DNA of 64,000 nucleotides from Tetrapyrgos nigripes (Eukaryota; Basidiomycota; Agaricomycetes; Agaricales; Campanellaceae), in NCBI GenBank assembly GCA_013368315.1, contig JAACJM010000057.1:62001-126000 (forward strand), given 5' to 3'. A program made the translations under genes and the position numbers. The notes under the pieces were generated by a model that was not told the DNA's origin, did no database searches, and was given only the letters and a program-made list of their open reading frames with translations. How positions within the stretch are numbered: the stretch's first letter is position 1; each line of letters starts with the position of its first letter. Of the stretch, positions 24,420 through 35,349 are shown one piece after another.

Positions 24420-24893
24420 TGTCATGAATCGACTCCCGCCTCCTTCATTTTCTCTCTATTCTCTTCCATTACCTATTCACTTCCACGCACCATTCTATCA
24501 TCTTCCATAAACCCATAAATACTGATTACTTCTCATCATCGTCTCTTAGATCTATGACTCACTTCTCCGCTTCCTTTATCTCCATGGACATTCTCACGTA
24601 CATATTTCTCTACTTGACTCACATTCTTATCTCCTCCGATCCCTAGGCTCCATGGACATTCTCACATATTCATTTCCCCTCTATATATATCGTAGATCTC
24701 GTAGCCAGGTTCCTTAGTCTGTTCACTTCGTCTCCACTCCGCTCCTAGTACAGTGCAGTGTCGAGTATAGTCAGCTACTCAATCTCCTCTTACCTTTATC
24801 ATTCTCTCTCTATCTCGTCTCATCATAACTCGCTGAATCTATCTTGTTCATTGTGTGACTTGGGTGGTTTGCTAAGTGACAGCGATCTTGACA
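24420..24893 (+). repeat. 3' LTR of the retrotransposon
   Basis: 474 bp, nearly identical to 19386-19859, preceded directly by a purine tract and followed by the second CCTGG target copy, which restores the original GTACGT splice donor of the host gene. Confidence 0.95.
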
Positions 24894-26553
24894 CCTGGTA
24901 CGTTTGCCTCTCATATTTTCGACGCTGTGATTCTTACCGTCCTTGTAGCCTATCGAAATGAACTTACCTTCAGAACGTGTCCGTGCAATGCCCACCATCT
25001 CTGGGTGCGGGCTGGTGCTTGGGCATGGAACGCCCTATGACTTTCCATGCAAGGACGTCATTCAATACGTAGACCTTGCTACCAGTGATATGCAGGTTGT
25101 ACTTCACACTCTGACCACTTCAGCCTATCTCCCCTCTGTAACCACCAGCCGACTCTCTTCCTTGATCTTCACATCTGGATCTACAGGTGTCCCCAAAGCT
25201 GTCATGGTACAGCACAGTTGAGCGCTGTTGAGAAGCACTTGAAGGATACTCTACTGGCGTATATGATACCCACTCAGATCATCCCTGTTGACGAGCTGCC
25301 GCTAAATAGGAGTGGAAAGTTGGATAGGAACGTGCTGGCATCAAGAGAGTACTTTGAGAAGTATGGAACGAATCTGTCGTTACCTCATCATGTCTCAGGC
25401 GATTTGTGAGTTGTCATACTTTTCTATTTCTTGCCCCGGACTCATCTCTATTACCTGTGCACAGAACAAACACTGAACGTGATGTACTCACTATATTCAC
25501 CCAGGCTCTCAATCGTCAAGCAGATACCATCGATATACACGAGGGTCTTTTCAATCTTGGAGGTCATTCATTAATTGCTACCCTCATCGTCGCTGCCCTT
25601 CGTCATGAACTCAAGACCAGCTTGTCCATGACTAACTTCTTCAAAAATCCCACTGTGAAAGACACTGCTGCGTACATCGATACCAAAGAAGGACGTCCCA
25701 GCGAGGGTTCCATGTCTATAGCTGAAACAATTGGTGCCAGTGCAACTATCACCATCCGTAATGAACTTAGTGGTCCAGCACTCTTCCTGTTCCCAGAAAC
25801 AACCAGTTTCGCCTCTGTGTATTCCTCTGCATTTGATCACATTCCAGGGAAGATTGTAGCATTTGGAGACCAGACCTGGGGTCAGGACGACACTACCAAG
25901 TCTATTACATCCATCGTCACTTCTCTCATTCCAGTCATGCGCGCAGTTCAACCCCAAGGTCCCTATTTCCTGTCAGGATGGAGTTTTGGTGGCTATTTGG
26001 CTCTTGAAGCTGCTCTGCAGCTTGAAGCAGCGGGAGAGTCAGTTGGTATCGTGATGATGTTTGATTCCAGCGTCAATCATTATGAGCGCAAGATTGGTAA
26101 AGAGCGTTGGTATTCAGAGCTTGACCCTCTTCTTGGAATTATAGATAAAGGACACTGGTTGACGCAATTTAGGAAATGCAATCGGATGGTCTACGAATAC
26201 GAATTACGACCTGGATGCTTTGGTGGGCGAGTGGTGCTAGTAAAGGCTCTGAGGGGTAGAGGTGGGGAAGAGCATCTTCCTTCAGCTGATGCTTATAACA
26301 GTTGGCGCAAGATTCTTCCGCAAGTAGAAGTCATCGGCATAGACTCGGTGCACAGGGCGATGTTTGATCAATCTAATGGACCAGAGATGGGGAAGATTAT
26401 TACTGGATTGCTTAACGAAGTTGAGGTGTAGTCGGTTGTTTTTATGTACAAACTAGTTGGCATGTAAGAAAGAAACAAATCCAATAAAATATACAAGCCT
26501 TCAATCAGAAACAACTCCAACACACGTCCAATCATTAACACTCTTGTTCACCT

Positions 26554-27800
26554 TTACTTGAACCCTCCCCAGATATCCCCAGACGCATCATCCTTCTTCT
26601 GCGCTGCTGGGGAAGTTGTACCTGCACCAGAAGACGCAAACGAACCCAACAAATCCTGACTACCACCACCCATGGCCCCAATCCCAGAACTCGAATTACC
26701 CCACATATCATTACCAAATTTGGTTGCTGCTGCTGTTGTTGTTGCATAGGCGCAGCCGCACCCCATACATTCGCCTGACAACACCAGCTCCCATTCCATT
26801 CCAGCCCTGTACCACTGCTTCCTATCCTACTAGTAGGATTCACCGCTGTGGTCTGAACACCGGGATTAGGAGCATTACCCCATACACCAGCTTGCGACAT
26901 GCCAGGCATCGCTCCACTAAGCTGACCAAAACCTGCAACACCTACTGCACTTGCTGCTACATTTGGCTGTGCAGCGGGAGAAGAAAGGAGTGACATGATA
27001 TCCTGCTTCATATCCTTCTTTGGTGGAGGTGAAGACGAAGGCGCGGGTGTCGTTGATGGTGAATGAAAGTCGAGACTGAAAAGATCGTTATCAACTGCTG
27101 GTGCTGGTGCAGGAGCAGGAGCGGATGCTGTAGTGGTAGCTGCAGACGGAGATTGGCCTATGACTGTCAAAGAAATAAGTTGATGGCGGGCTTGGGGTTG
27201 TCTAGATGTGATGGGAGTCGTGTTTCGATTGGAGATACTAGCTGAGCATCTGTCTGTGTCTGCATCGCACGAGGAGGTGGAGAAGAGGGTTGTTGTAGAA
27301 GAGGTTCGGCTGCGGCTGCGGGGGCAGCTGGCCTCACTGTGCTGGTAGAGGGGTCTTCAGGAGGTGGACCTTCTTTGGCCCATCGTCTGGACTCGTATTT
27401 GGAACGGATGAAAGATTCCATTTTGCGGTAAAAGTTTTTGGTGAATTTGAGAGTAGTAAGAAGATGTATAACACGCACTGGTCGGGTTGAGATGTGCTTC
27501 CCAGTACAGATCGGCGCGTAGCTAGTATCGGATAACAGCAAACGAACCTCCATTTGCTCTGGCGTCCAGTAGTTCATCCAAGTCTACAGACTTCCGAACA
27601 TCGTATGCAGAGAAATATATATATGCCACTGGCAATGACATTAGTAAGTGGCTGGTAATTACAGATTCCACGAAGCCCATCGAGGATCTAGACAACGTCT
27701 CGTTAATATGTTTTACAAGAAACTCAAACTAGAAAACTGACCATTACACGCACAAACCTTCTCTGAGAGTACGAGCGTGTTGGTGTCGGTCAGTCGTTGC
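26554..27800 (-). pseudogene. Eroded ArfGAP-domain gene (Age2/SMAP-like)
   Basis: Minus-strand fragments appear in the right order: KATTDRHQHARTLRE, then VCAC where a CxxC zinc pair is expected, DPRWASWNL, FLCIRCS, KSVDLD, WTPEQME, LYWEAHLNPT, KMESFIRSKYESRRWAKEG. They are in different frames. The block GIHRGMGTHISKV-type between CIRCS and KSVDLD is missing. Between VDLD and WTPEQ there is a 7-nt frame-breaking insert. The segment between HLNPT and KMESF lacks any AG acceptor. No ATG precedes the N-terminus. The low-complexity tail (Pro/Ala, poly-Gln near 26740) carries a further frame change before the end DASGDIWGGFK. ArfGAPs stimulate GTP hydrolysis on Arf; this copy has probably lost that ability. 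A functional paralog elsewhere is expected. Confidence 0.75.
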
Positions 27801-28748
27801 TTTGACCACTGCTGTATAAGCTAGCTGTCCGCTATGTGAAAGTCTTGGACTTGAGAAGAATAATACTCAGATATAACTGAGTATATACGAGAAGGGGTAA
27901 AACAACGACTGTGCTTAAAGCTAGTCGTTGAGTTTTGTCTGAGGGCTCGGCCCGAGAGGCGACTGGCACAGCTGGCGGGGCACGTGATTTCCAAAGGCAA
28001 CGCGACCAAAACGCGTCCCGATTGGGAAAGTAAACCCGCAGCTATCAAAAACCAGAACTTCTCGAGGCCGAGACCTGAGCTTCTAGGGTCCAGAAGACGA
28101 AAGAGTCTCAACACCTGGAACACCCAGAAACTGGAAAAGGGAAGTGGTGGGTGGACGCAAAAAAGCTTTAGAGTCTTTCAGCGTTGTTGACTGTCAAGGA
28201 GAGAGACGACGCGTCGGTCAATGCGAACGCTGGCATAACGCGTCAGTGTGACAGTCACAACGCTCTGCTAGGTTATCCTAAGATAAGCCCTCGTTCCTCA
28301 GACTTATCGCGGACCTGCCTACTCGCGTCTTTGTCATTTGCAATTGGTTCCTACCGCTTTCTTCGAGTGCGTGATGAAATTGTACACCGTTGTTCACCTT
28401 GGTGAGCATGTCTAGATGTTCTTTGGATGGCAGCTGGCCCTACCGCTGCCATTTTCATCAAGATTCGAATTCGGGATAAAAGTCACACAGTATCTTCAAT
28501 GTATATATCTATACAAGACGTTGTATCGTACGTCCACGACTTCTATCAAGTATAACCTACACGAATCCGAGTGAGAACTCGGTGAGAACATTGGTCCCAA
28601 TTGGCTGCTGACGGCTTCCGGGTCCAGATTCAGAAGGACCTCCGTACAGCCGGGCAACGGGGTGGGGTTATGCATGTTGCGGCCGTTCAATGCGTTGAGA
28701 AGATCCTGTTAAAAGCTTTCGGAATAGCTAATCTGCGAATCGTTCGCC
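27801..28748. other. Intergenic region upstream of P450-A
   Basis: About 950 bp without a recognisable coding frame. The part next to 28749 should contain the P450-A promoter; a single CTTCCG half-site lies at about 28613. Nothing else stands out. Confidence 0.4.
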
Positions 28749-30737
28749 ATGGATCCAATTCCCGTCGCCATTGTTGTAGGGAGCCTCGTCGCGCTCATCG
28801 CCATGCGCCTGACGCGCATTGGCAAGCGACCACCCAGTCTTCCCCCTGGTCCTCCTACTACTCCAGTCTTGGGTAACTTGCTCATGTTCCCAAGGGAGAA
28901 TGCCTATTTAAAGTATGTATTCCCCCTGATTGACGCGTCGTAACCTTGCCGATCTTCGCCCCGCCAAAGATTTACTCAATGGGCTAGAGAATATGGAGGG
29001 ATATTCTCGGTGAGTTGTTCACAATTCGTGCGTGAAAGAAGGCTCATACCCGCTCAGCTCATGATGTTCGACAACCCTTTCATCGTCATCTCGGACCCCC
29101 GATATGTGAAGGAACTTATCGAGAGGAAGGGTGGAAGTGTGGCCGATCGTCCAGCATCTCATCTCATCGACACGGTCACAGAAGGGAAATATCTCACTTT
29201 TGCAAGATATTGTGCGCTTTTATTCCCATCTCGTTGTAACGCCCATCCTGATGTCCCGTATGTCAAGCCAACGACTGGCGGACAGCTCGTACCATGCTTC
29301 AGAAAGCTCTCAGCAAAGAGGCCGTCATCCAGTATGTGCCTATCATGCAAGCTGAGGCAACGCAACTTTTGTACAATATGATGACGAAGCCAGAGGTCCG
29401 TCTATATTACCACTTGACATTACTTTCATTAACCTCAAAGTATAGAACTTCTTCGCCGATACTACTCGCTTTGGCTACTCTGTCTCCTCCACAGTCCTCA
29501 CCGGAACCCGTGCACCTAGCAGTGAAAGTCCCATTAGCAAGAAATTCTTCCACATGATTGAAGAATGGTCTGGTCTCCTCGAGCCCGGTTCCCAGCCACC
29601 CATTGACCTCATCCCGATCCTCAAATACATCCCCGCTCGCTGGGCGAAATGGAAGGGTCTCTGTGCAGATATCCGGCGCCAACAGTGCGAGTTGTACAAC
29701 GGCTTCGTCACTATGTGCGAACACCGTATCGCCAACAATCTTCGTAATGGGTCCCTTTTGGAAGGCATCATCGCCGACCAGAAGCTTGGTAATGACAAGA
29801 TTCTCATTCGTGGCACGATTGGCGCTTTCCTCGAGGGCGGAACAGACACGACATCCTTATTCTTGAAGAGCTTGATCCTCATGCTTACCTCCTCGCCTGA
29901 AGCCCAGGCAAAGGCACACAAGGAGATTGATGATGTTATTGGTTCAGACCGTCTGCCTGTACTTGAGGACTTTGCCAATCTCCCGTATTGCCAAGCTATC
30001 ATGAAGGAAGTCCTGCGAATTCGTCCTATGGTTCCTATCGGTGTACCTCACAATGCCACAAAGGAAGAAGTCATCGACGGTTATGTCATCCCTGTTGGTG
30101 CTACGGTTTTCATGAACCAATGTAATGTTTTTGTCAGTCCCTCGTGCATTTCACACTGACTTTATTTTTCAGTCGGTATTCTTCACGACCCCGAGTCCTA
30201 CGATGACCCTGATCTGTTCATTCCTGACCGTTTCTTGAAGTCTGAGTATGGAACCAAGCCCGGTGTCAATACCGATGTCCGTGGAAACGAATATCATTTC
30301 GGCGCTGGACGAGTACGTGATTTGTCTGAACCTGAGGAACAACATTTGTCTGACGATAGTTTTAATCCAGCGTGTCTGTGTCGGTATGCACCTGGCTAAC
30401 AACGCTATGCGACAGAACACAATGAACTTCCTTTGGGCCTTCAACTTCAAGGCTCCTACCGATCCCGCAACAGGCAAACCCCTGCCCGTCGACATCAACA
30501 ACTACTCCGAGGTTCGTCATGATCTCATTCTTTTACCGTTTTCTTTTTACGCTGATGATTTTTCCACAGGGTATCGCTACCTCTCCACGACCTTTCAAGA
30601 ACATCATCGAACCCAGAAGCCCAGTGCACGCCGCTCTCATTCGCAAAGAACTGATCGCTGCTCGTCCAATCTTTGAACGTTACGAGCACGAGTTGTCACC
30701 CGAGGAGGCTAAATACGCTGCTTCCCTTGGCATATGA
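28749..30737 (+). CDS. Cytochrome P450 (P450-A)
   Basis: ATG at 28749 gives MDPIPVAIVVGSLVALIAMR, a single N-terminal membrane anchor, followed by the hinge SLPPGPPTTPVLGN. Introns near 28913, 29009, 29218, 29398, 30123, 30313 and 30512 join YLK to FTQWAREYGGIFS, ARY to SNDWRTARTML and PE to NFFADTTRFG. I-helix AFLEGGTDTTS, K-helix KEVLRIRP (ExxR) and heme loop FGAGRRVCVGMHLA are all intact. The C-terminus ends KYAASLGI. This is an ER-anchored monooxygenase that needs CPR; its substrate is unknown. Size and motifs are normal, so it appears functional. It lies between two broken genes and an aldolase gene. Confidence 0.94.
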
Positions 30738-31289
30738 GCTTGCTGGTATTGTTCTCTGTTGGTTTGAGTGTACCATTGTACATTTTACATTCATTTAGAG
30801 ACGACTCAAAATCCATCTACGCTCGCATGTCCTGTCTCCGTACCAGTATCTTTAACTATCATCATTGTATTCTATATCATCCATCTCAGTCTAAACGTCC
30901 AAAAAAGATACTGATGATCCTTTGCGGGGTGGAGAACTGGCAGTCTGATACCGCTGTTATGCGCTCGCGAGTTGTGGCGGACACTGAAAACAACGAAGGG
31001 CTCAATTTTCCGGACACATGTCCACATCCAATACTCGAAGACGCGCAATTACGCTGGCTGTTCAGACTGAGGGGTCAAGCGCTCATCATAGCTAAGGAGT
31101 GAAGGAAAGCTCAAGATACCTCCGAGTGCCACTCTATTTCATCTACATATTCTAGAAAAGCTCGTCATCTATCGAGCACAATATTGATTCAGTTTGTAAT
31201 AACGATATAGACAATACACATTCACTTCTCGTCGAGTACATTTATGCGTAGCTTCTTTACTTCTTGTCATTCCGATTGGGAAGCGTAGT
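30738..31289. other. Convergent intergenic region P450-A / aldolase
   Basis: This 552-bp gap lies between two convergent genes and should contain both 3' ends. No conserved coding frame was seen. Confidence 0.45.
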
Positions 31290-32856
31290 TTACAGATGAT
31301 CTGACCAGAGATGCGTTAGTAAAGATTAAGACATTCGTAAAGCTCGATGATACTCACTGACGTTGCCCAAATCTTCACAAGCCTCCTTGACCCGAACTGA
31401 AAGAGTCTTTTCACCTTCACGAACCCAGACACGAGGGTCATAGTACTAGACGAGCCGTAGGATCAGATACCTCATGCTACTTTGGATGTAACAAAGAAGC
31501 TACCTTCTTGTTGGGCTTGTCAATGCCTTCTGGGTTACCGACCTGTGAGTGGAGGTAGTCTTTCTTCTTCTCGACATAGTCCTGCACAAACTAGGGTCAG
31601 TAGGATATGAACCTAAACAGACGATTACACATACACGGATACCGTTGAGGTAAGCAAACTGAGTGTCAGTATCGACATTCATCTTCACCACCCCGTGGCC
31701 TACGGCAGTCTTGATCTCGTCTTTCGTAGATCCTGAGCCACCATGGAAGACCAGGAACCTACAAGATCATTGAGATCAAACCAATATTTCAGGAATGGTT
31801 GGCAAACTCACAAAGGCTTCTCCGGCTTCCCACCCAGTTTTTGGCTAGTGAATTTCTGGTGCTTTCCAAGCAAATCGGGTTGAAGCTTGACGTTTCCGGG
31901 TTTGTACACACCGTGTACGTTTCCGAAACCGGCCGCGATACTAAAGCCGGGTCCAACTTTGCTGAGGGCCTCGTAGACGTCCCAAATATCCTCTGGCTGT
32001 GTATACAAGCTAGCGTTGTCAACTCCAGTGTTGTCTACACCGTCTTCCTCGCCACCGGTGATACCGATTTCCATCTCGAGCCAAATACCCCTTGGTGCCA
32101 TACGCTTGAAATACTTGACACAGGTGGCGATGTTCTCTTCCTTGGATTCTTCGGATAGATCGAGCATGTGAGACGAGAACAGTGGTTCGCCGTGTTCCTT
32201 GTAGTAAGCTTCATCGGCATCGAGCATTCCCTCGAACCAGGGCAGAAGCTTGGCTGCACAGTGGTCAGAGTGCATAATAACAGGAACACCGTAGGCTTTG
32301 GCGACAGTACGGACGTGCAGCGCAGCCGCGACAGCGCCAGCGATGGAGGCTTGTTGCTTATCATTAGCAAGACCTTTGCCAGCAAAATAGGCAGCACCGC
32401 CTTGAGAAACTTGAAGAATTATGGGGGACTTGATATCTCTGTGTACTCATCAGATCGCGAGGTAGCATTGCAAAATGTAGAGCGAACCTTGCGGCCTCCA
32501 AAACTGCATTAGCAGTAGAGGAAGAGGTAACGTTCTGAAGTCATCGTCAAAAATTTCCAGAATAGCAAGAAAAGTATGACTTACGATTGCCTGATCGAAA
32601 TCGATAGCATATCAGCTCCCAATCTACACTCTCCTCGAGTCGCACTTACCGGTATGGCAAACTAGAGTCGAGGCCATGATCAGGGAAGATGACGATGAAA
32701 AGATTCAGACACACACCTTGTGCTCTTTGGCATAGTTGAAGAGCTTAACGACGTTGTCACCTGTCAATACACCAGCCTGGTTGCATCGATGAGAACGTTG
32801 AAAGGACAGAAGTGTTTTGCGATGGTACACACAGGAACAATATCAAGGAGACCCAT
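31290..32856 (-). CDS. FBA1: Fructose-bisphosphate aldolase, class II
   Basis: ATG at 32856 gives MGLLDIVPAGV; the protein ends DLGNVNHL with TAA at 31292-31290. Introns, including tiny exons near the 5' end, were placed by the conserved protein. Class II features include NVTSSSTANAVLEAARD, QVSQGGAAYFAGKGLAN, VPVIMHSDHCA (zinc-binding His residues), EMEIGITGGEEDG and SIAAGFGNVHGVYKPGNV. The enzyme cleaves fructose-1,6-bisphosphate to DHAP and glyceraldehyde-3-phosphate in cytosolic glycolysis and gluconeogenesis, using Zn2+. It is probably the single main aldolase of the organism and highly expressed. Another glycolytic gene (PGK) lies 7 kb away on the same strand. Confidence 0.95.
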
Positions 32857-33106
32857 GGTGGAAGCAGTAAAGCAAGAATGAGATGGACCGGATTTTCAGT
32901 CACGCCTTTTCAATTGCGGAATCCCGCTGCGTATTTTAATTTTTAAATACCTTAGGCACTGAGTACTGAGTCCTGGCGATGTCATATATATTTATGATAT
33001 CATAGGTGAAATACAGAGCTAAAATATTATTTCTCGGTACAGTTTTATTCAGTTCTAGCCAGTAAGTCTACAAAGAAACATGAAGTCATCTGAAGATCGT
33101 AGACAA

Positions 33107-35042
33107 TCAGTATTCCATTTTCTCGGTGGCCTTGATCAGTTCGACGCTGGTCTTGTCCCGAGGAGTGATGGAACATTTGAAGGGGTAGGGGAAACTATCA
33201 AACGACGTCAGTGACCGCAGTCTTGAGTCAAAAAAGTCAACCAACCTAATGAGGTTGTCAGAGTAGAGAGTGTTAATCTCGATCTCCTTGCCGTTGGCGT
33301 CCTTTGCCTTCCTAACGTTGAAGCAGTGTAGAATAGCGGTGAGGGTAATCCAGATAGTGTTGAGAGCAAGGTGACGACCAGGGCATACTCTGCAAACGAT
33401 GATAAACGTCATCACCCCAGCAAGCGACATACTAAACACGTACCTTCTACCAAAGCCAAAGTGAGCAGCGAGCACAGCGTCTTCGATCACCTTGCCGTCC
33501 TTCGTAAGGAATCGTTCGGGCTTGAATAAATCGGGCTCGGGGAAGTGTTCGGGATCATGTAGCATTGCCCATGCATTCAACTGGACGATGGAGCCCTTGG
33601 GAATGAAGTAGTTCTCATAGACATCATCTTCCGTGGTCTGACGAGTGGTACCCATAGGCGAAGCAATTCTCCACCTCATCAATTCCTGGAAGAGGGCCGT
33701 AGTATAGGGAAGGTTTTCTTGGTCGGCGTAATCAGGTAGTCTGCTGCGGCCAATGACCCGGTCGAGTTCAGCTTGGGCCTTCTTCTGTGCCTCTGGATGA
33801 GTTGCGAGCGTAAGCAGGACAGTGTTCAAGCTGGATCCAGTCTAGGAAACCTTTAGCTAGTCAAAGAGTACACAGTACAATCATGCTCACAGTGTCGGCA
33901 CCAGCAGAATAGATGGAGGCAGCAACATATTTGATACGAGCTTCATCTTCCTCGTTGGTGCATTCAAGCAAACTGTCCCGAGAAAGAGAAGGAGTAGCGG
34001 TGCCGTTTGCCTACAGAAAATCTCAGATACATTCTCCTGAAAAGATTTCCAATATGAACTCACCATGCGCTCCTTAACCAAAGCAAAGGGCGACTCAATC
34101 ATCTCTTGGACAAACTTGGAGGTCTCACGGGCATATCTCTTGAAACCCATACCAGGAAGCCATTCGGGAAGATGTGCCACTAGAAGACAACATCAATACA
34201 CCTCCTCAGACCAATTCAACACAATTAACGCACGCCAAGGAATCATGTTCACGTAGTAAGCCGCAGGATAGAAAGCGGCGGTACCCTTGTTGACAGTGGT
34301 TTCAGCGAGGATAACAAAATGGTCATTCGACTCGGCAATCTCGTAGCCGTAAGCAATGTCCATTGCGACTGCAGTGGTGAAGCTAAGTAGATAGTCTGTT
34401 AATCAAAATTAAAAGACAAACATGTAATACGCACTGTCGGATATGGTTGTAAAAGTTCACAGGGTCTTCAAGAAGCTGTCGTAAATAACGATGCGAGTTC
34501 TTCTTCTGCATGGTACGATAGCTGTTGGCGGCACTGGGGCGAAGACTGTAGTCTGCAACGCGGCGAGTCTGACGCCATTCATGGCCATAAGGCTGGAGAG
34601 CCATATTCGCGACATTGAAGTTCATGCTACGAGGGAACAATGAATACCGAGTCGGGGGAATCAGATTGGAGGTGACATACAGGTTGATCATAGGAATCTG
34701 GGGGCGGGACGAGTACTTCGTACCTCGTCTGTCCAAAAGCTCCTTAGCGATAGAGTACGAGTTGATGACCACGATAGGTTGGCCAAAAACGTTCATGGAG
34801 ATGATGGGACCTGTACGACCTTAGAGAAGAGCAGATCGATCATTGCAGAAAGACACACCATATCTCTTGCCCCACTTTTCATAGACAAACCAAGGATGCT
34901 TGCCCGGGACATCCAATAGGTTACCGATGATTGGCCAACCTTTAGGACCAGGGGGAAGCTGTAGACCTCTGCGGTCATAGAGCAACTTGGAGATGACAAG
35001 TGCTAATGCGACGCCTGACCATTCGACCCAGGTAAGTGCCAT
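33107..35042 (-). CDS. Cytochrome P450 (P450-B)
   Basis: ATG at 35042 gives MALTWVEWSGVALALVISKL, a membrane anchor, then QLPPGPKGWPIIGNLL. Minus-strand introns join WGKRYG to the next exon, and MNFNVANMALQPYGHEWRQT carries the C-helix WxxxR. I-helix is IYSAGADTTGSS, K-helix FQELMRWR (ExxR), and PERF-type motif FKPERFLTKDG. The heme loop FGFGRRVCPGRHLA is formed across an intron at about 33441-33385. The C-terminus ends KATEKMEY. It resembles the O-methylsterigmatocystin oxidoreductase-like P450s that are abundant in Agaricomycetes (recalled, not checked). All key residues are present. Its upstream region carries paired CGGAAG/CTTCCG sites. Confidence 0.94.
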
Positions 35043-35349
35043 GATGAGCAGAGAAGAAACACGATGAGCTTCGTATGATAGGGACTTACTTTTTAATATT
35101 GTAAGTGCACTTGGGCCATAACACGGCCGCAATTGCGGAAGGATGGGTCTTCTGCCGTTATCCGAACCTTCCGCATTTGGCGTGACGGACGGTTGCCCGG
35201 AAGGTTCAAATGCTTCCGGAAACAATACTGGCCTAGCCTGTGCCTAGATTTGTCCCCACATCGTTCAGTTAACCTCAGGTCCCGTCCATAGACATATTGA
35301 TTCTGACATCTCACAACAACAAAATACATACGCTATTACGACATAAAGC
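35043..35349. promoter_or_regulatory. P450-B upstream region with four CGGAAG/CTTCCG half-sites
   Basis: Within 35136-35218 there are two inverted pairs: CGGAAG at 35136 with CTTCCG at 35168, and CGGAAG at 35198 with CTTCCG at 35213. A perfect CCGCAATTGCGG palindrome overlaps the first. Inverted CGG triplets are typical targets of Zn2Cys6 regulators. The Pol12 3' end shares this 307-bp gap. Confidence 0.45.

Larger units (their letters stand above)
19386..24893 (+). mobile_element. Ty3/gypsy-type LTR retrotransposon, integrase-less, recently inserted
   Basis: The 5508-bp element runs TG...CA with 474-bp LTRs at both ends and a 5-bp target duplication CCTGG (19381-19385 and 24894-24898). I see two LTR differences, both C/T (19534 versus 24568, 19706 versus 24740), so insertion is young. 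Inside are a Gag-like region with a zinc knuckle, then protease, reverse transcriptase and a partial RNase H. Integrase is absent. A 10-nt sequence just inside the 5' LTR is complementary to the predicted RNA 5' end, pointing to self-priming as in the Tf1/sushi group. A polypurine tract abuts the 3' LTR. It lies in the same orientation as the NRPS-like gene. Confidence 0.95.
18421..26431 (+). pseudogene. NRPS-like synthetase (A-T-TE), broken by a retrotransposon and an internal deletion
   Basis: The start is ATG at 18421 (MSLSDEVSDS). An N-terminal stretch resembling the end of a condensation-type domain leads, across an intron ending near 18771, into an adenylation domain: GALASWLVAQGHGSE, then core A2 LKAGCAYL. 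The LTR element (19386-24893) sits here. The frame resumes at 24949 as PIEMNLPSERV and reaches core A3, LIFTSGSTGVPKAVMVQHS, at about 25155-25215. It then jumps, out of frame, to core A10 (LPLNRSGKLDRNVL, about 25290), so cores A4-A9 (roughly 270-300 residues) are missing. A carrier domain with NLGGHSLIATLIV (phosphopantetheine Ser) and a type I thioesterase with GWSFGGYLALEAA, MMFDSS and SVHRAMF follow intact to TAG at 26431. Such proteins activate aryl or keto acids; with the substrate-binding core missing this copy should be inactive. Confidence 0.85.
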
